Positions 20,741 to 29,479 of a stretch of 64,000 bases of DNA are shown in pieces (positions within the stretch are counted from its first letter, which is position 1; the number at the start of each line of letters is the position of its first letter). The notes under the pieces were generated by a model. That model did no database searches. It worked only from the letters and a program-made list of their open reading frames with translations, and had not been told where the DNA came from. The position numbers and the translations under genes were made by a program. Origin of the DNA: Streptomyces sp. ADI95-17 (GTDB taxonomy: Bacteria > Actinomycetota > Actinomycetes > Streptomycetales > Streptomycetaceae). The stretch is taken from assembly GCF_003846175.1 (NCBI RefSeq), contig NZ_ML123046.1, positions 1 through 64,000 of the forward strand, given 5' to 3'.

Positions 20741-21856
20741 GTGAAGGTCGGCATCCCCCGCGAAGTCAAGAACAACGAGTTCCGCGTGGCGATCACGCCT
20801 GCCGGTGTGCACGAGCTCGTCCGCCACGGCCACCAGGTCGTCGTCGAGGAGAACGCCGGGGCCGGCTCCTCGATCACGGACGAGGAGTACGTCGCCGCCG
20901 GGGCGCAGATCCTCCCCACCGCCGACGAGGTCTGGGCCACCGCCGACCTGCTGCTCAAGGTCAAGGAGCCGGTCGCCGAGGAGTACCACCGCCTCCGCAA
21001 GGACCAGACGCTCTTCACCTACCTCCACCTCGCGGCCTCCCGCGAGTGCACCGACGCGCTGATCGAGTCGGGCACCACGGCCATCGCCTACGAGACGGTC
21101 GAGACCGCCAACCGCGCGCTCCCGCTGCTCGCCCCGATGTCCGAGGTCGCGGGCCGGCTGGCCCCGCAGGTCGGCGCCTACCACCTGATGCGCTCGGTCG
21201 GCGGCCGCGGTGTGCTGCCGGGCGGCGTCCCGGGCACGGCGCCCGCCGAAGCCGTGGTCATCGGCGGCGGTGTCTCCGGCTGGAACGCCACGCAGATCGC
21301 CGTGGGTCTCGGCTTCCACGTCACGCTGCTCGACAAGGACATCAACAAGCTCCGCGAGGCCGACAAGGTCTTCGGCACCAAGGTGAAGACCGTCGTCTCC
21401 AACGCCTTCGAGCTGGAGAAGGCCGTCATCGAGGCCGACCTCGTCGTCGGTGCCGTGCTCATCCCCGGCGCGAAGGCGCCGAAGCTGGTCACCAACGAGC
21501 TCGTCGCCAAGATGAAGCCCGGAAGTGTTCTTGTCGACATTGCGATCGACCAGGGCGGCTGCTTCGAGGACTCGCACCCGACGACGCACGCCGAGCCGAC
21601 CTTCATGGTCCACAACTCGGTGTTCTACTGCGTCGCGAACATGCCGGGCGCGGTTCCGAACACCTCGACCTACGCGCTCACCAACGCCACGCTGCCGTAC
21701 ATCCTGGAGCTGGCCAACCGCGGCTGGGTCGAGGCGCTGCGCCGCGACGCCGCGCTCGCCAAGGGCCTCAACACCCATGACGGGCAGGTCGTTTACCGCG
21801 AGGTGGCCGAGGCGCACGGCCTGGAGCGCGTCGAGCTGAGCTCGCTTCTCGGCTGA
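20741..21856 (+). CDS. ald: Alanine dehydrogenase
   Basis: 371 residues, the usual length. The start MKVGIPREVKNNEFRVA, the substrate-binding Lys in LLLKVKEPVAEEY, the catalytic His in TYLHLAA, and the NAD-binding GGGVSGWNATQIAVGLG and DIAIDQGGCFE segments are all present. It interconverts L-alanine and pyruvate plus ammonia with NAD. The GTG at 20741 gives the family start; GTG 20732 is only 2 bp from AAGGA and is unlikely. A long hairpin follows the stop. Confidence 0.95.
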   Translation: MKVGIPREVKNNEFRVAITPAGVHELVRHGHQVVVEENAGAGSSITDEEYVAAGAQILPTADEVWATADLLLKVKEPVAEEYHRLRKDQTLFTYLHLAASRECTDALIESGTTAIAYETVETANRALPLLAPMSEVAGRLAPQVGAYHLMRSVGGRGVLPGGVPGTAPAEAVVIGGGVSGWNATQIAVGLGFHVTLLDKDINKLREADKVFGTKVKTVVSNAFELEKAVIEADLVVGAVLIPGAKAPKLVTNELVAKMKPGSVLVDIAIDQGGCFEDSHPTTHAEPTFMVHNSVFYCVANMPGAVPNTSTYALTNATLPYILELANRGWVEALRRDAALAKGLNTHDGQVVYREVAEAHGLERVELSSLLG

Positions 21857-21884
21857 CGGGTCAACTCCTTCCGTCAACCTCGCG

Positions 21885-21923
21885 CGTACGGCCGGACCTT
21901 GCCGAGCAAGGTCCGGCCGTACG
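21885..21923. terminator. Hairpin terminator after ald
   Basis: A perfect 18-bp stem (21885-21902 with 21906-21923) with loop CGA. It has no T tract but a very stable stem, as in many Streptomyces terminators. Confidence 0.75.
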
Positions 21924-22078
21924 TATGTCGGGCCCCTTCGGCGGCCCCGTTCAACTCGTCTCGAACGTAACCCTTTAACCGATTCGTACACCCGTTAAAT
22001 CTGCGCCCCGGTGGCCGCACGCCCTTGACAGGGACGTGTTCGATTGCCGACACATCGGGCCGGGTCCGGCGGATTGTG

Positions 22079-22108
22079 TTGCTGCGGAGCGGTGACACGC
22101 CATAGAGT
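22079..22108 (+). promoter_or_regulatory. Possible promoter of the ParA-like gene
   Basis: TTGCTG (22079-22084), 18 bp and TAGAGT (22103-22108) lie about 75 bp before the start codon. In the same 327-bp gap, TTTAAC/GTTAAA arms 14 bp apart (21974-21999) form an additional dyad, and a TTGACA is present at 22024. Confidence 0.4.
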
Positions 22109-22183
22109 CGCCAATCGTCGGCATGGTGCCACGCTGACCTATCGATAAGTTTCCTGGTCACGTCCAAGGAGGTAAGACGACTT

Positions 22184-23344
22184 GTGAATGAGTCGACATT
22201 TACTCCCGGGGGTGTTCATCCAGGGATGCCTGCGCGGGGCCAGAGCCCGAACGGGCTGGAGGCTGTCGGCTCCGTCGCTGTCCGCACCTTCGCCACCCAA
22301 CAGCACATGACGACAGCCCCCCAGATGATGGACGGCCTACACGTGAACGCCATGGCCGGCAACGAGAGTGGCCGGGACACCGCCCACTTCGCCGACTTCG
22401 ACGAGGTGCCCCAGGGGCACTTCTACGACCCCGATGCCGAGTACGAGCCCGATCCGGAGTACGCGGCCACCCTCGCGCCCGACGCTGCCCGTCAGCGCCG
22501 CGAGCGGATCGGCCCGACCGGCCGGCCCCTGCCCTACTTCCCGATCCCGGGCCCGCTGACCGATCACGGCCCCGCGAAGATCATCGCGATGTGCAACCAG
22601 AAGGGCGGCGTCGGCAAGACCACGTCGACCATCAACCTGGGCGCCGCGCTCGCGGAGTACGGACGACGCGTCCTGCTCGTCGACTTCGACCCGCAGGGTG
22701 CCCTGTCGGTCGGGCTCGGCGTCAACCCGATGGAGCTCGACCTCACGGTCTACAACCTGCTCATGGAGCGGGGCATGTCGGCCGACGAGGTGCTGCTGAA
22801 GACCGCGGTCCCGAACATGGACCTGCTGCCCAGCAACATCGACCTGTCGGCCGCCGAGGTGCAGCTGGTGAGCGAGGTGGCCCGGGAGTCCACGCTGCAG
22901 CGTGCCCTGAAGCCGCTGATGGCCGATTACGACTACATCGTGATCGACTGCCAGCCGTCGCTCGGCCTGCTCACCGTGAACGCCCTGACGGCCGCCCACA
23001 AGGTCATAGTGCCGCTCGAGTGCGAATTCTTCGCGCTCCGTGGTGTGGCGTTGCTCACCGAGACCATCGAGAAGGTCCAGGAGCGCCTCAACCCCGATCT
23101 GGAGCTCGACGGCATCCTCGCCACCATGTACGACTCCCGTACGGTGCACAGCCGTGAGGTCCTCGCGCGCGTCGTCGAGGCATTCGACGACCACGTCTAC
23201 CACACGGTCATCGGGCGCACCGTGCGCTTCCCGGAGACCACGGTCGCCGGTGAGCCCATCACCACCTACGCCTCCAACTCGGTCGGTGCCGCCGCCTATC
23301 GCCAGCTCGCCAGGGAGGTGCTCGCCCGGTGTCACGCCGAGTGA
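22184..23344 (+). CDS. ParA family ATPase (chromosome-partitioning/sporulation type)
   Basis: 386 residues. A poorly conserved, acidic N-terminal extension of about 130 residues precedes a deviant-Walker ParA domain: CNQKGGVGKTTSTINLGAAL, LLVDFDPQGALSVGLG and YIVIDCQPSLGLLTVNAL. It is an orphan ParA, distinct from the parAB operon near oriC, and lies upstream of the condensin genes as in Mycobacterium tuberculosis (Rv1708-Rv1710). A perfect AAGGAGGT site precedes the GTG. Its stop overlaps the next start, which marks the next protein as its likely partner. Confidence 0.9.
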   Translation: MNESTFTPGGVHPGMPARGQSPNGLEAVGSVAVRTFATQQHMTTAPQMMDGLHVNAMAGNESGRDTAHFADFDEVPQGHFYDPDAEYEPDPEYAATLAPDAARQRRERIGPTGRPLPYFPIPGPLTDHGPAKIIAMCNQKGGVGKTTSTINLGAALAEYGRRVLLVDFDPQGALSVGLGVNPMELDLTVYNLLMERGMSADEVLLKTAVPNMDLLPSNIDLSAAEVQLVSEVARESTLQRALKPLMADYDYIVIDCQPSLGLLTVNALTAAHKVIVPLECEFFALRGVALLTETIEKVQERLNPDLELDGILATMYDSRTVHSREVLARVVEAFDDHVYHTVIGRTVRFPETTVAGEPITTYASNSVGAAAYRQLAREVLARCHAE

Positions 23345-23946
23345 GTCTGCCCGGGGCCGACGAACTGTTCCGTACCACCGGAGGAATGGGGCTCCAGGCC
23401 TCGTCCCCCGCGGACCGGCGACGCAAGGCGAACGGTGAGGCCCGGGTGCCCGGTCCGGCCGGGGAGAGCGATTCCGGGGCGGACGGATCCGGGGCGGAAG
23501 CGGCGCAGGCGGCCGACGGTGCCTCGCGCGAGGAGCACTCCGCGGCGGACGCCGACGCGGGGGAGTCGCGCAGCCGCGACGCAGACCGGGGCGCGGTGGC
23601 CGCTCAGGCGGGCCGCAGGCCCCAGCAGTCCGCGCCGACGGCCGCGCCCCCGGCCGCGCAGGAGGCGGTTCCAGCCCCTGCCGTCCAGCAGCAGCGCAGG
23701 CGCGGCGGCGGGCGCGGGGCGAACCGGCGGCCCAGCGGCCGCGAGCGCCACGACGAGAAGATCACCGTCTACGTCTCGGCCGAGGAACTGATGGACCTGG
23801 AGCACGCCCGCCTGGTGCTGCGCGGCGAGCACGGGCTCGCCGTCGACCGAGGGCGGATCGTCCGCGAGGCGGTCGCGGTGGTGCTCGCGGATCTGGAGTC
23901 GCGGGGCGACGCGAGCATCCTCGTACGGCGGCTGCGCGGCCGCTGA
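23341..23946 (+). CDS. Small protein with C-terminal ribbon-helix-helix-like domain
   Basis: 201 residues. The first 130 are disordered, rich in Ala, Gly, Ser and charged residues, and end in a basic patch (QQQRRRGGGRGANRR). The C-terminal ~65 residues (KITVYVSAEELMDLEHARL, then VDRGRIVREAVAVVLADL) look like a ribbon-helix-helix DNA-binding fold. The GTG overlaps the ParA stop (GTGA). A ParA followed by an RHH protein mirrors plasmid ParA/ParG-type systems, so a centromere-binding or adaptor role is plausible but inferred. Confidence 0.75.
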   Translation: MSLPGADELFRTTGGMGLQASSPADRRRKANGEARVPGPAGESDSGADGSGAEAAQAADGASREEHSAADADAGESRSRDADRGAVAAQAGRRPQQSAPTAAPPAAQEAVPAPAVQQQRRRGGGRGANRRPSGRERHDEKITVYVSAEELMDLEHARLVLRGEHGLAVDRGRIVREAVAVVLADLESRGDASILVRRLRGR

Positions 23947-24055
23947 CGGGTGAGGCGCCGGTAGCCTGCCCGGTGGGCGGCCGCCGGACGAGCGGTCCGG
24001 CCCCTTCCGTACGGGCCACGGCCCGCCGCCCGTATCCCGCTGCCCCTGGACCTTC

Positions 24056-25084
24056 ATGCCGACGACCGACGAGCCCGCCCGCACCCCACGCCGCCCCCTG
24101 GGGCGCGGCCCGGGCGGCGGGGCCGCGCCGGAACCGGCGGACGGCGGGAGCACCGGGGCCGGGGCCCCCGCGCCGGAAGCCGCGGTGTCCGGGGCGCCCG
24201 AGGTGCCCGAGGTGCCCGAGGTCCCTGTCGCGCTCCCCGGGCCCACTGATCCTCCCGAACCCTCCGGGCCCGCCGGCGACGGGCGGTTCACCGTCCGGCT
24301 GGCGAACTTCGAGGGGCCGTTCGACCTGCTGCTCCAGCTCATCGCCAAGCACAAGCTGGATGTGACCGAGGTCGCCCTGTCGAAGGTCACCGACGAGTTC
24401 ATGGCGCACATCCGCGCCATGGGGCCGGACTGGGACCTGGACCAGACCACCGAGTTCCTCGTCGTCGCCGCGACCCTGCTCGATCTGAAGGCGGCCCGGC
24501 TGCTGCCCACCGCCGAGGTGGAGGACGAGGCGGACCTGGCGCTGCTCGAAGCGCGGGACCTGCTCTTCGCCCGGCTGCTCCAGTACCGCGCGTACAAGCG
24601 CATCGCGGAGATCCTCAGCGAGCGGCTGGCGTCCGAGGGGCGGCGGTTCCCCCGGACCGTGGGGCTGGAGCCGCACCACGCCGAGCTGCTGCCCGAGGTC
24701 GTGATCAGCATCGGCGCGGAGGGCTTCGCCGCGCTGGCCGTGAAGGCGATGCAGCCGAAGCCCGAGCCGCAGGTGTACGTCGACCACATCCACGCGCCGC
24801 TGGTCAGCGTGCGGGAACAGGCCGGGATCGTGGTGGCGCGGCTGCGGGAGGCCGGCGAGATCAGCTTCCGTACGCTCACCGAGGACGCCCCGGACACCCT
24901 CACCGTCGTCGCCCGGTTCCTCGCGCTGCTGGAGCTGTACCGGGAGAAGGCCGTCGCGCTCGATCAGGACGAGGCGCTCGGGGAGCTGCTGGTGCGCTGG
25001 GCCGGGGGAGAGGGGGCCGGCCCCGTCGTCACGGACGAGTTCGACCCCGAGACGCAGGACGTCCAGGAGGATGTGAAGGCATGA
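24056..25084 (+). CDS. scpA: Segregation and condensation protein A
   Basis: 342 residues. After a Pro/Ala-rich N-terminus of about 75 residues the kleisin begins: FTVRLANFEGPFDLLLQLI, HKLDVTEVALSKVTDEFM and EFLVVAATLLDLKAARLLP. The C-terminal winged helix contains FLALLELYREKAV. ScpA bridges the SMC heads. It overlaps scpB by 4 bp. No clear ribosome-binding site precedes the ATG at 24056, so a later start inside the disordered part is possible. Confidence 0.92.
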   Translation: MPTTDEPARTPRRPLGRGPGGGAAPEPADGGSTGAGAPAPEAAVSGAPEVPEVPEVPVALPGPTDPPEPSGPAGDGRFTVRLANFEGPFDLLLQLIAKHKLDVTEVALSKVTDEFMAHIRAMGPDWDLDQTTEFLVVAATLLDLKAARLLPTAEVEDEADLALLEARDLLFARLLQYRAYKRIAEILSERLASEGRRFPRTVGLEPHHAELLPEVVISIGAEGFAALAVKAMQPKPEPQVYVDHIHAPLVSVREQAGIVVARLREAGEISFRTLTEDAPDTLTVVARFLALLELYREKAVALDQDEALGELLVRWAGGEGAGPVVTDEFDPETQDVQEDVKA

Positions 25085-25722
25085 GTCAGCAGGAGAACAC
25101 CGGCGTCGCGGATCTCGATCTCAGGCCCGCGCTGGAGGCCGTCCTCATGGTCGTCGACGAGCCCGCCACCGAGGAGCACCTCGCCAAGGTGCTGGAGCGG
25201 CCCCGCAGGGCCGTCGCCGACGCGCTGCGGGAGCTGGCCGACGAGTACACCGTGCAGCGGCGCGGTTTCGAGCTGCGGCTGGTGGCGGGCGGCTGGCGCT
25301 TCTACACCCGCCCGGAGTACGCGGCGGCCGTGGAGGGCTTCGTCCTGGACGGCCAGCAGGCCCGGCTGACCCAGGCGGCGCTGGAGACCCTCGCGGTGGT
25401 CGCGTACCGCCAGCCGGTCAGCCGTTCCAGGGTCTCCGCGGTCCGTGGGGTGAACTGTGACGGGGTCATGCGGACCCTGTTGCAGCGGGGGCTGGTGGGG
25501 GAAGCGGGCGCGGAACCCGAAACAGGTGCGATCCTGTACAGGACGACGAACTACTTTCTGGAGCGGATGGGCCTGCGCGGCCTGGATGAGCTCCCGGAGC
25601 TCGCGCCCTTCCTCCCCGAGGCGGACGCGATCGAGGCTGAGACGCTAGAGGGTGTGCCGTCGTTCGATCCGGACGCACCGGACACCCCGGATACTCACGC
25701 AGACGACAAGACGGATTTTTGA
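25081..25722 (+). CDS. scpB: Segregation and condensation protein B
   Basis: 213 residues with the paired winged-helix pattern of ScpB: LRPALEAVLMVVDEPATEEH, RGFELRLVAGGWRFYTRPEY, and TQAALETLAVVAYRQPVSRS with VNCDGVMRTLLQRGLV. It works with ScpA and SMC in chromosome condensation. The ATG overlaps the scpA stop (ATGA). The acidic C-terminus runs straight into the next gene. Confidence 0.93.
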   Translation: MSQQENTGVADLDLRPALEAVLMVVDEPATEEHLAKVLERPRRAVADALRELADEYTVQRRGFELRLVAGGWRFYTRPEYAAAVEGFVLDGQQARLTQAALETLAVVAYRQPVSRSRVSAVRGVNCDGVMRTLLQRGLVGEAGAEPETGAILYRTTNYFLERMGLRGLDELPELAPFLPEADAIEAETLEGVPSFDPDAPDTPDTHADDKTDF

Positions 25723-26885
25723 TGCGAAGCAGTGGCAGGAACAGCGGAAGCGGCGGCGGAGCCAGGAGCGGCGGCGGCAGGAGCGGCGGCAGCGGCGGCA
25801 GGAACAACACCGGCAGCGGCAGGAACAGCAACCCCAACCCCAGGGTTGCCGGCTCCGAGCGGGACGACAAGCAGGAGCAGCGCCCCCGCCGGCCCCGCCC
25901 CGAGGAGCGCCGCTACGACGTGGGCAACGACAAGCCGGGCGGCGACGGCGGCACCCGCAAGGGCCGCGGCGCGGCGGCCCGCGGCGGCGCCAAGGGCGGC
26001 CCGAAGGCGGCGACCGGCGGCTCCAAGAGCAGCGGCCGCCGTACCCCGTACGGCGCCCCGTCCCGTCCGCGTGAGCTCGACGCCAAGATCGAGCAGCGCA
26101 ACCGGGACCGGTACGCGGGCAAGGCCGACATCAAGACGCCCAAGACCCACCCGGGCGCCGAGCAGGAGGGCGAGCGGCTGCAGAAGGTCCTCGCCCGGGC
26201 CGGCATGGGCTCGCGCCGGGCGTGCGAGGAGCTGATCGAGCAGGCCCGCGTCGAGGTCAACGGCGAGATCGTCGTCGAGCAGGGCATGCGCGTCGATGTG
26301 AACAGGGACGAGATCAAGGTCGACGGTCTGACCGTCGCGGCCCAGTCCTACCTCTTCTTCGCGCTGAACAAGCCCGCCGGTGTCGTCTCCTCGATGGAGG
26401 ACCCGGACGGCCGCCAGTGCCTCGGCGACTACGTCACCAACCGTGAGACGCGGCTCTTCCACGTCGGCCGGCTGGACACCGAGACCGAGGGCATCATCAT
26501 GCTCACCAACCACGGTGAGCTGGCCCACCGCCTGACCCACCCCAAGTACGGGGTGAAGAAGACCTATCTGGCCGCCATCCAGGGACCGCTCCCGCGCGAC
26601 CTGGGCAAGCGGCTCAAGGACGGCATCCAGCTGGAGGACGGGTACGCCCGCGCCGACCACTTCCGGGTCGTCGAGAACACCGGCAAGAACTACCTGGTCG
26701 AGGTGACCCTCCACGAGGGCCGCAAGCACATCGTCCGCCGGATGCTGGCCGAGGCCGGCTTCCCGGTCGAGCGGCTCGTGAGGACGTCCTTCGGGCCGAT
26801 CCCGCTGGGCGACCAGAAGTCCGGCTGGCTGCGCCGCCTCACCAACACCGAGGTGGGCATGCTGATGCGCGAGGTCGGTCTGTAG
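25722..26885 (+). CDS. RluB/RsuA family pseudouridine synthase with long Gly/Ser/Arg-rich N-terminus
   Basis: 387 residues. The first ~145 residues are low-complexity (SGRNSGSGGGARSGGGRSGG and further basic runs), an extra RNA-binding-like tail. An S4 domain follows (RLQKVLARAGMGSRRACEEL), then the catalytic domain with the active-site Asp in HVGRLDTETEGIIMLTN and ALNKPAGVVSS. It isomerises a uridine in 23S or 16S rRNA. The ATG overlaps the scpB stop by one base. A strong terminator follows. Confidence 0.9.
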   Translation: MRSSGRNSGSGGGARSGGGRSGGSGGRNNTGSGRNSNPNPRVAGSERDDKQEQRPRRPRPEERRYDVGNDKPGGDGGTRKGRGAAARGGAKGGPKAATGGSKSSGRRTPYGAPSRPRELDAKIEQRNRDRYAGKADIKTPKTHPGAEQEGERLQKVLARAGMGSRRACEELIEQARVEVNGEIVVEQGMRVDVNRDEIKVDGLTVAAQSYLFFALNKPAGVVSSMEDPDGRQCLGDYVTNRETRLFHVGRLDTETEGIIMLTNHGELAHRLTHPKYGVKKTYLAAIQGPLPRDLGKRLKDGIQLEDGYARADHFRVVENTGKNYLVEVTLHEGRKHIVRRMLAEAGFPVERLVRTSFGPIPLGDQKSGWLRRLTNTEVGMLMREVGL

Positions 26886-26910
26886 GGAGCGCCCTTCACC
26901 GTCCGTTCCG

Positions 26911-26968
26911 AGGCCCGCGGCCGGTTCCTGTCTTCGATTTTCGAACAGGAATCGGCCGCGGGCCTTTT
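26911..26968. terminator. Terminator after the pseudouridine synthase gene
   Basis: Two 21-bp arms (26911-26931 and 26945-26965) match at 20 of 21 positions, the exception being a G-U pair, and are followed by TTTT. It closes the parA-like to rlu-like operon. Confidence 0.92.
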
Positions 26969-26988
26969 CCTGTACCCCTTCCGCCTTT

Positions 26989-27005
26989 ATAGTCAGAGTG
27001 ACTAT
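26989..27005. promoter_or_regulatory. Palindromic operator before pnuC (candidate NrtR box)
   Basis: ATAGTCA-gag-TGACTAT is a perfect palindrome with 7-bp arms. It ends just before the AAGGAGG site of pnuC (27007-27013) and overlaps a possible -10 element TATAGT (26988-26993). The third gene of the operon encodes an NrtR-like regulator, and NrtR operators in other bacteria are palindromes beside NAD genes, so autoregulation is the likely meaning. Confidence 0.65.
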
Positions 27006-27018
27006 TAAGGAGGCGGGC

Positions 27019-27672
27019 GTGAGTCTCGCGGATTTCCTCGATCCACTGCAGCAACCCCTGGTGACGGTGCTCGACACCCCGGTCAGCTGGACCGAGGTGC
27101 TCGGCTTCGGAAGCGGGGCGCTGTGCGTCTGGCTCGTGGCCCGCCAGCACCTCGCCAACTGGCCGATCGGCATCGCCAACAACCTCTTCTTCATCCTGCT
27201 GTTCACCCAGTCCGGTCTGTACGCCGACGCCGGCCTCCAGATCGTCTTCATCGCCCTTGCCGCGTACGGCTGGTGGACCTGGACCCACGGGGGTGGACCA
27301 GGCTCGCCGGACCTGCCGGTGCGGCGCACCACGCGCACCGAATGGACCTGGCTGCTCGCGGCGGGGGCGGTGGGGACCGTCGCGCTCACCGTCCTGCTCG
27401 ACCATGCCACCGACTCGACCGTGCCCTTCTGGGACGCCCTGACGACCGCGCTGTCCCTGACGGCGACGTACGGGCAGTGCCGCAAGCTCGTCGAGTCCTG
27501 GTGGCTCTGGATCGCCGCAGATGTGGTGTACATCCCGCTGTACGCGTACAAGGAGCTCTACCTGACCTCGCTGCTGTACGTCGGCTTCCTGACGCTCTGC
27601 CTGATCGGCCTGCGCAACTGGAAGCGCGATCTCGCGGGGCAGCGCCCGCGGTTGGTGCGGGTGGCGGCATGA
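27019..27672 (+). CDS. pnuC: PnuC-type nicotinamide riboside/NMN transporter
   Basis: 217 residues with about seven membrane segments. PnuC hallmarks are the WPIGIANNLFFILLF segment, the aromatic AAYGWWTWTHGGG segment, and WWLWIAADVVYIPLYAYKEL. It lets vitamin B3 ribosides enter the cell by facilitated diffusion, trapped by later phosphorylation. GTG 27019 is preferred, with AAGGAGG 5 nt upstream; GTG 26998 lies inside the palindrome. It overlaps the NadR-like gene, whose kinase would trap the substrate. Confidence 0.88.
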   Translation: MSLADFLDPLQQPLVTVLDTPVSWTEVLGFGSGALCVWLVARQHLANWPIGIANNLFFILLFTQSGLYADAGLQIVFIALAAYGWWTWTHGGGPGSPDLPVRRTTRTEWTWLLAAGAVGTVALTVLLDHATDSTVPFWDALTTALSLTATYGQCRKLVESWWLWIAADVVYIPLYAYKELYLTSLLYVGFLTLCLIGLRNWKRDLAGQRPRLVRVAA

Positions 27673-28748
27673 AGCGCTTCGGCCACGGGCTGGTCCTCGG
27701 CAAGTTCTATCCGCCGCACGCCGGCCACCACCACCTCGTCCGCACCGCCCAGGACCGCTGCGAACGGCTGACCGTCCTGGTCTGCGCCGCCTCCGTGGAG
27801 TCCGTCCCGCTCGCCGACCGGGTGGCCTGGATGCGGGAGGTGCACCCGGACGTACGGGTCGTCGGCGCCGTCGACGACATCCGGATGGATCTCCACGACC
27901 CGGTGATCTGGGACGCCCACATGGCCGTCTTCACCGGGGCCGTGCCCGAGCCGGTCGACGCCGTCTTCACCTCGGAGTCGTACGGGGACGAACTCGCCCG
28001 CCGGTTCGGCGCCGAATCCGTCTGCGTCGACCCCGACCGCACGGTCTTCCCGGTCTCCGGCACCGCCGTCCGCAAGGACCCGGTCGGCTGCTGGGACTTC
28101 CTGGAACCGCCGGTACGGGCCGCCCTCGCCCGCCGGGTCGTCGTCCTCGGCGCGGAATCCACCGGCACCACGACCCTGGCCCGCGCCCTCACCGACCACT
28201 ACCGCGCACGCGGCGGCGTCTGGGCGCGGACCCGGTACGTCGCCGAGTACGGACGGGAGTTCAGCGAACGGAAGCTGGCCGAGCTGCGCGAGCGGTGGCC
28301 CGGTGCCCAGTGGGAGGACGTCAGCTTCACCACCGGTGACTTCCCGCTGATCGCCGAGGCCCAGAACGCGAAGGAGGAGGCCGCCGCGCGCACCGGGTCG
28401 CCGGTGCTCATCTGCGACACCGACTCCTTCGCCACCACCGTCTGGCACGAGCGGTACATCGGCGGACGCAACCCGCTCGTCGAGCGGACCGCCGACCGGG
28501 TCGCCCACCATCTGTGGCTGCTCACCGACCACGAGGGCGTCGCCTTCGAGGACGACGGACTGCGCGACGGCGAAGAACTGCGGCCCTGGATGACCGACCG
28601 GTTCCGCGCCGAACTCAACCGCACGGGAAGGGAGTTCATCGAAATAACCGGCACCCGTCAGGAACGCCTGGCCACCGCGGTCGCCGCCGTCGACGCACTG
28701 CTCGCCGACAGCTGGAACTTCGCCGCGCCCCTGCCGGAGCACCGATGA
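27669..28748 (+). CDS. nadR: NadR-like bifunctional NMN adenylyltransferase / ribosylnicotinamide kinase
   Basis: 359 residues. The N-terminal nucleotidyltransferase domain has GLVLGKFYPPHAGHHHLVRT (GxFxPxHxGH motif) and FTSESYGDELARRFGAE. The C-terminal kinase domain has a P-loop-like GAESTGTTTLARAL, TRYVAEYGREF and LICDTDSFATTVWHERY. It lacks the HTH domain of enterobacterial NadR, so it is an enzyme, not a repressor. It should phosphorylate imported nicotinamide riboside and adenylate NMN to NAD. ATGA overlaps exist at both ends. Confidence 0.88.
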   Translation: MKRFGHGLVLGKFYPPHAGHHHLVRTAQDRCERLTVLVCAASVESVPLADRVAWMREVHPDVRVVGAVDDIRMDLHDPVIWDAHMAVFTGAVPEPVDAVFTSESYGDELARRFGAESVCVDPDRTVFPVSGTAVRKDPVGCWDFLEPPVRAALARRVVVLGAESTGTTTLARALTDHYRARGGVWARTRYVAEYGREFSERKLAELRERWPGAQWEDVSFTTGDFPLIAEAQNAKEEAAARTGSPVLICDTDSFATTVWHERYIGGRNPLVERTADRVAHHLWLLTDHEGVAFEDDGLRDGEELRPWMTDRFRAELNRTGREFIEITGTRQERLATAVAAVDALLADSWNFAAPLPEHR

Positions 28749-29479
28749 GCACCGGAGTCCCCGAAGGGTACGACCCGTACGCCTTCGAACCCTTCGCGGT
28801 CACCGTCGACCTCGCCGTCTTCACGGTCCGCGACGGCCGGCTGCACGTCCTGCTCGTCGAACGGGGCGCCGACCCGTACAAGGGCCACTGGGCACTGCCC
28901 GGCGGCTTCGTACTGCCCCGCGAGTCCGCCGAGACCGCCGCCCGCCGGGAACTCGCCGAGGAGACCGGACTGACCGGGGGCACCGCCGGCGCCCTCCACC
29001 TGGAACAGCTGCGCACCTACACCGACCCGGACCGGGACCCCAGGATGCGGGTCGTCTCGGTCGCCTACGCCGCGCTCGTACCCGACCTGCCCGAACCGCG
29101 CGGCGGCGGCGACGCGGCCGGCGCCCGGTGGTGGGACGCCGGGCGGACCGGCCCGCTCGCCTTCGACCACGACCGGATCCTCGCCGACGCGCACGACCGG
29201 ATCGGCGCCAAGCTCGAATACAGCTGTCTGGCCACCGCCTTCTGCCCGCCCGAATTCACCCTGGGGGAACTCCAGCAGGTGTACGAGACGGTCTGGGGCG
29301 TCGAGCTGGACCGGCCCAACTTCCGGCGCAAGGTCCTCACCACGCCCGGCTTCGTCCAGGCCGTGGAGGGATCGCCGCGCCGCACCGGCGGACGGGGAAA
29401 ACCGGCCGCGCTCTACCGGGCGGGTGCCGCTACCGCCCTGCACCCACCACTGCTGAGACCGGAAGGAAGAAGCACGTGA
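28745..29479 (+). CDS. nrtR: NrtR-like Nudix-related transcriptional regulator
   Basis: 244 residues. An N-terminal Nudix-like domain (AVTVDLAVFTVRDGRLHVLL, GGFVLPRESAETAARRELAEETGL) is followed by a winged-helix domain (FTLGELQQVYETVWGVELDR, NFRRKVLTTPGFV). The RELAEETG Nudix core is kept, so residual hydrolase activity cannot be excluded. NrtR proteins sense ADP-ribose or related ligands and repress NAD genes. Its place as third gene of pnuC-nadR-nrtR and the palindrome before pnuC suggest autoregulation. Confidence 0.85.
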   Translation: MSTGVPEGYDPYAFEPFAVTVDLAVFTVRDGRLHVLLVERGADPYKGHWALPGGFVLPRESAETAARRELAEETGLTGGTAGALHLEQLRTYTDPDRDPRMRVVSVAYAALVPDLPEPRGGGDAAGARWWDAGRTGPLAFDHDRILADAHDRIGAKLEYSCLATAFCPPEFTLGELQQVYETVWGVELDRPNFRRKVLTTPGFVQAVEGSPRRTGGRGKPAALYRAGAATALHPPLLRPEGRST

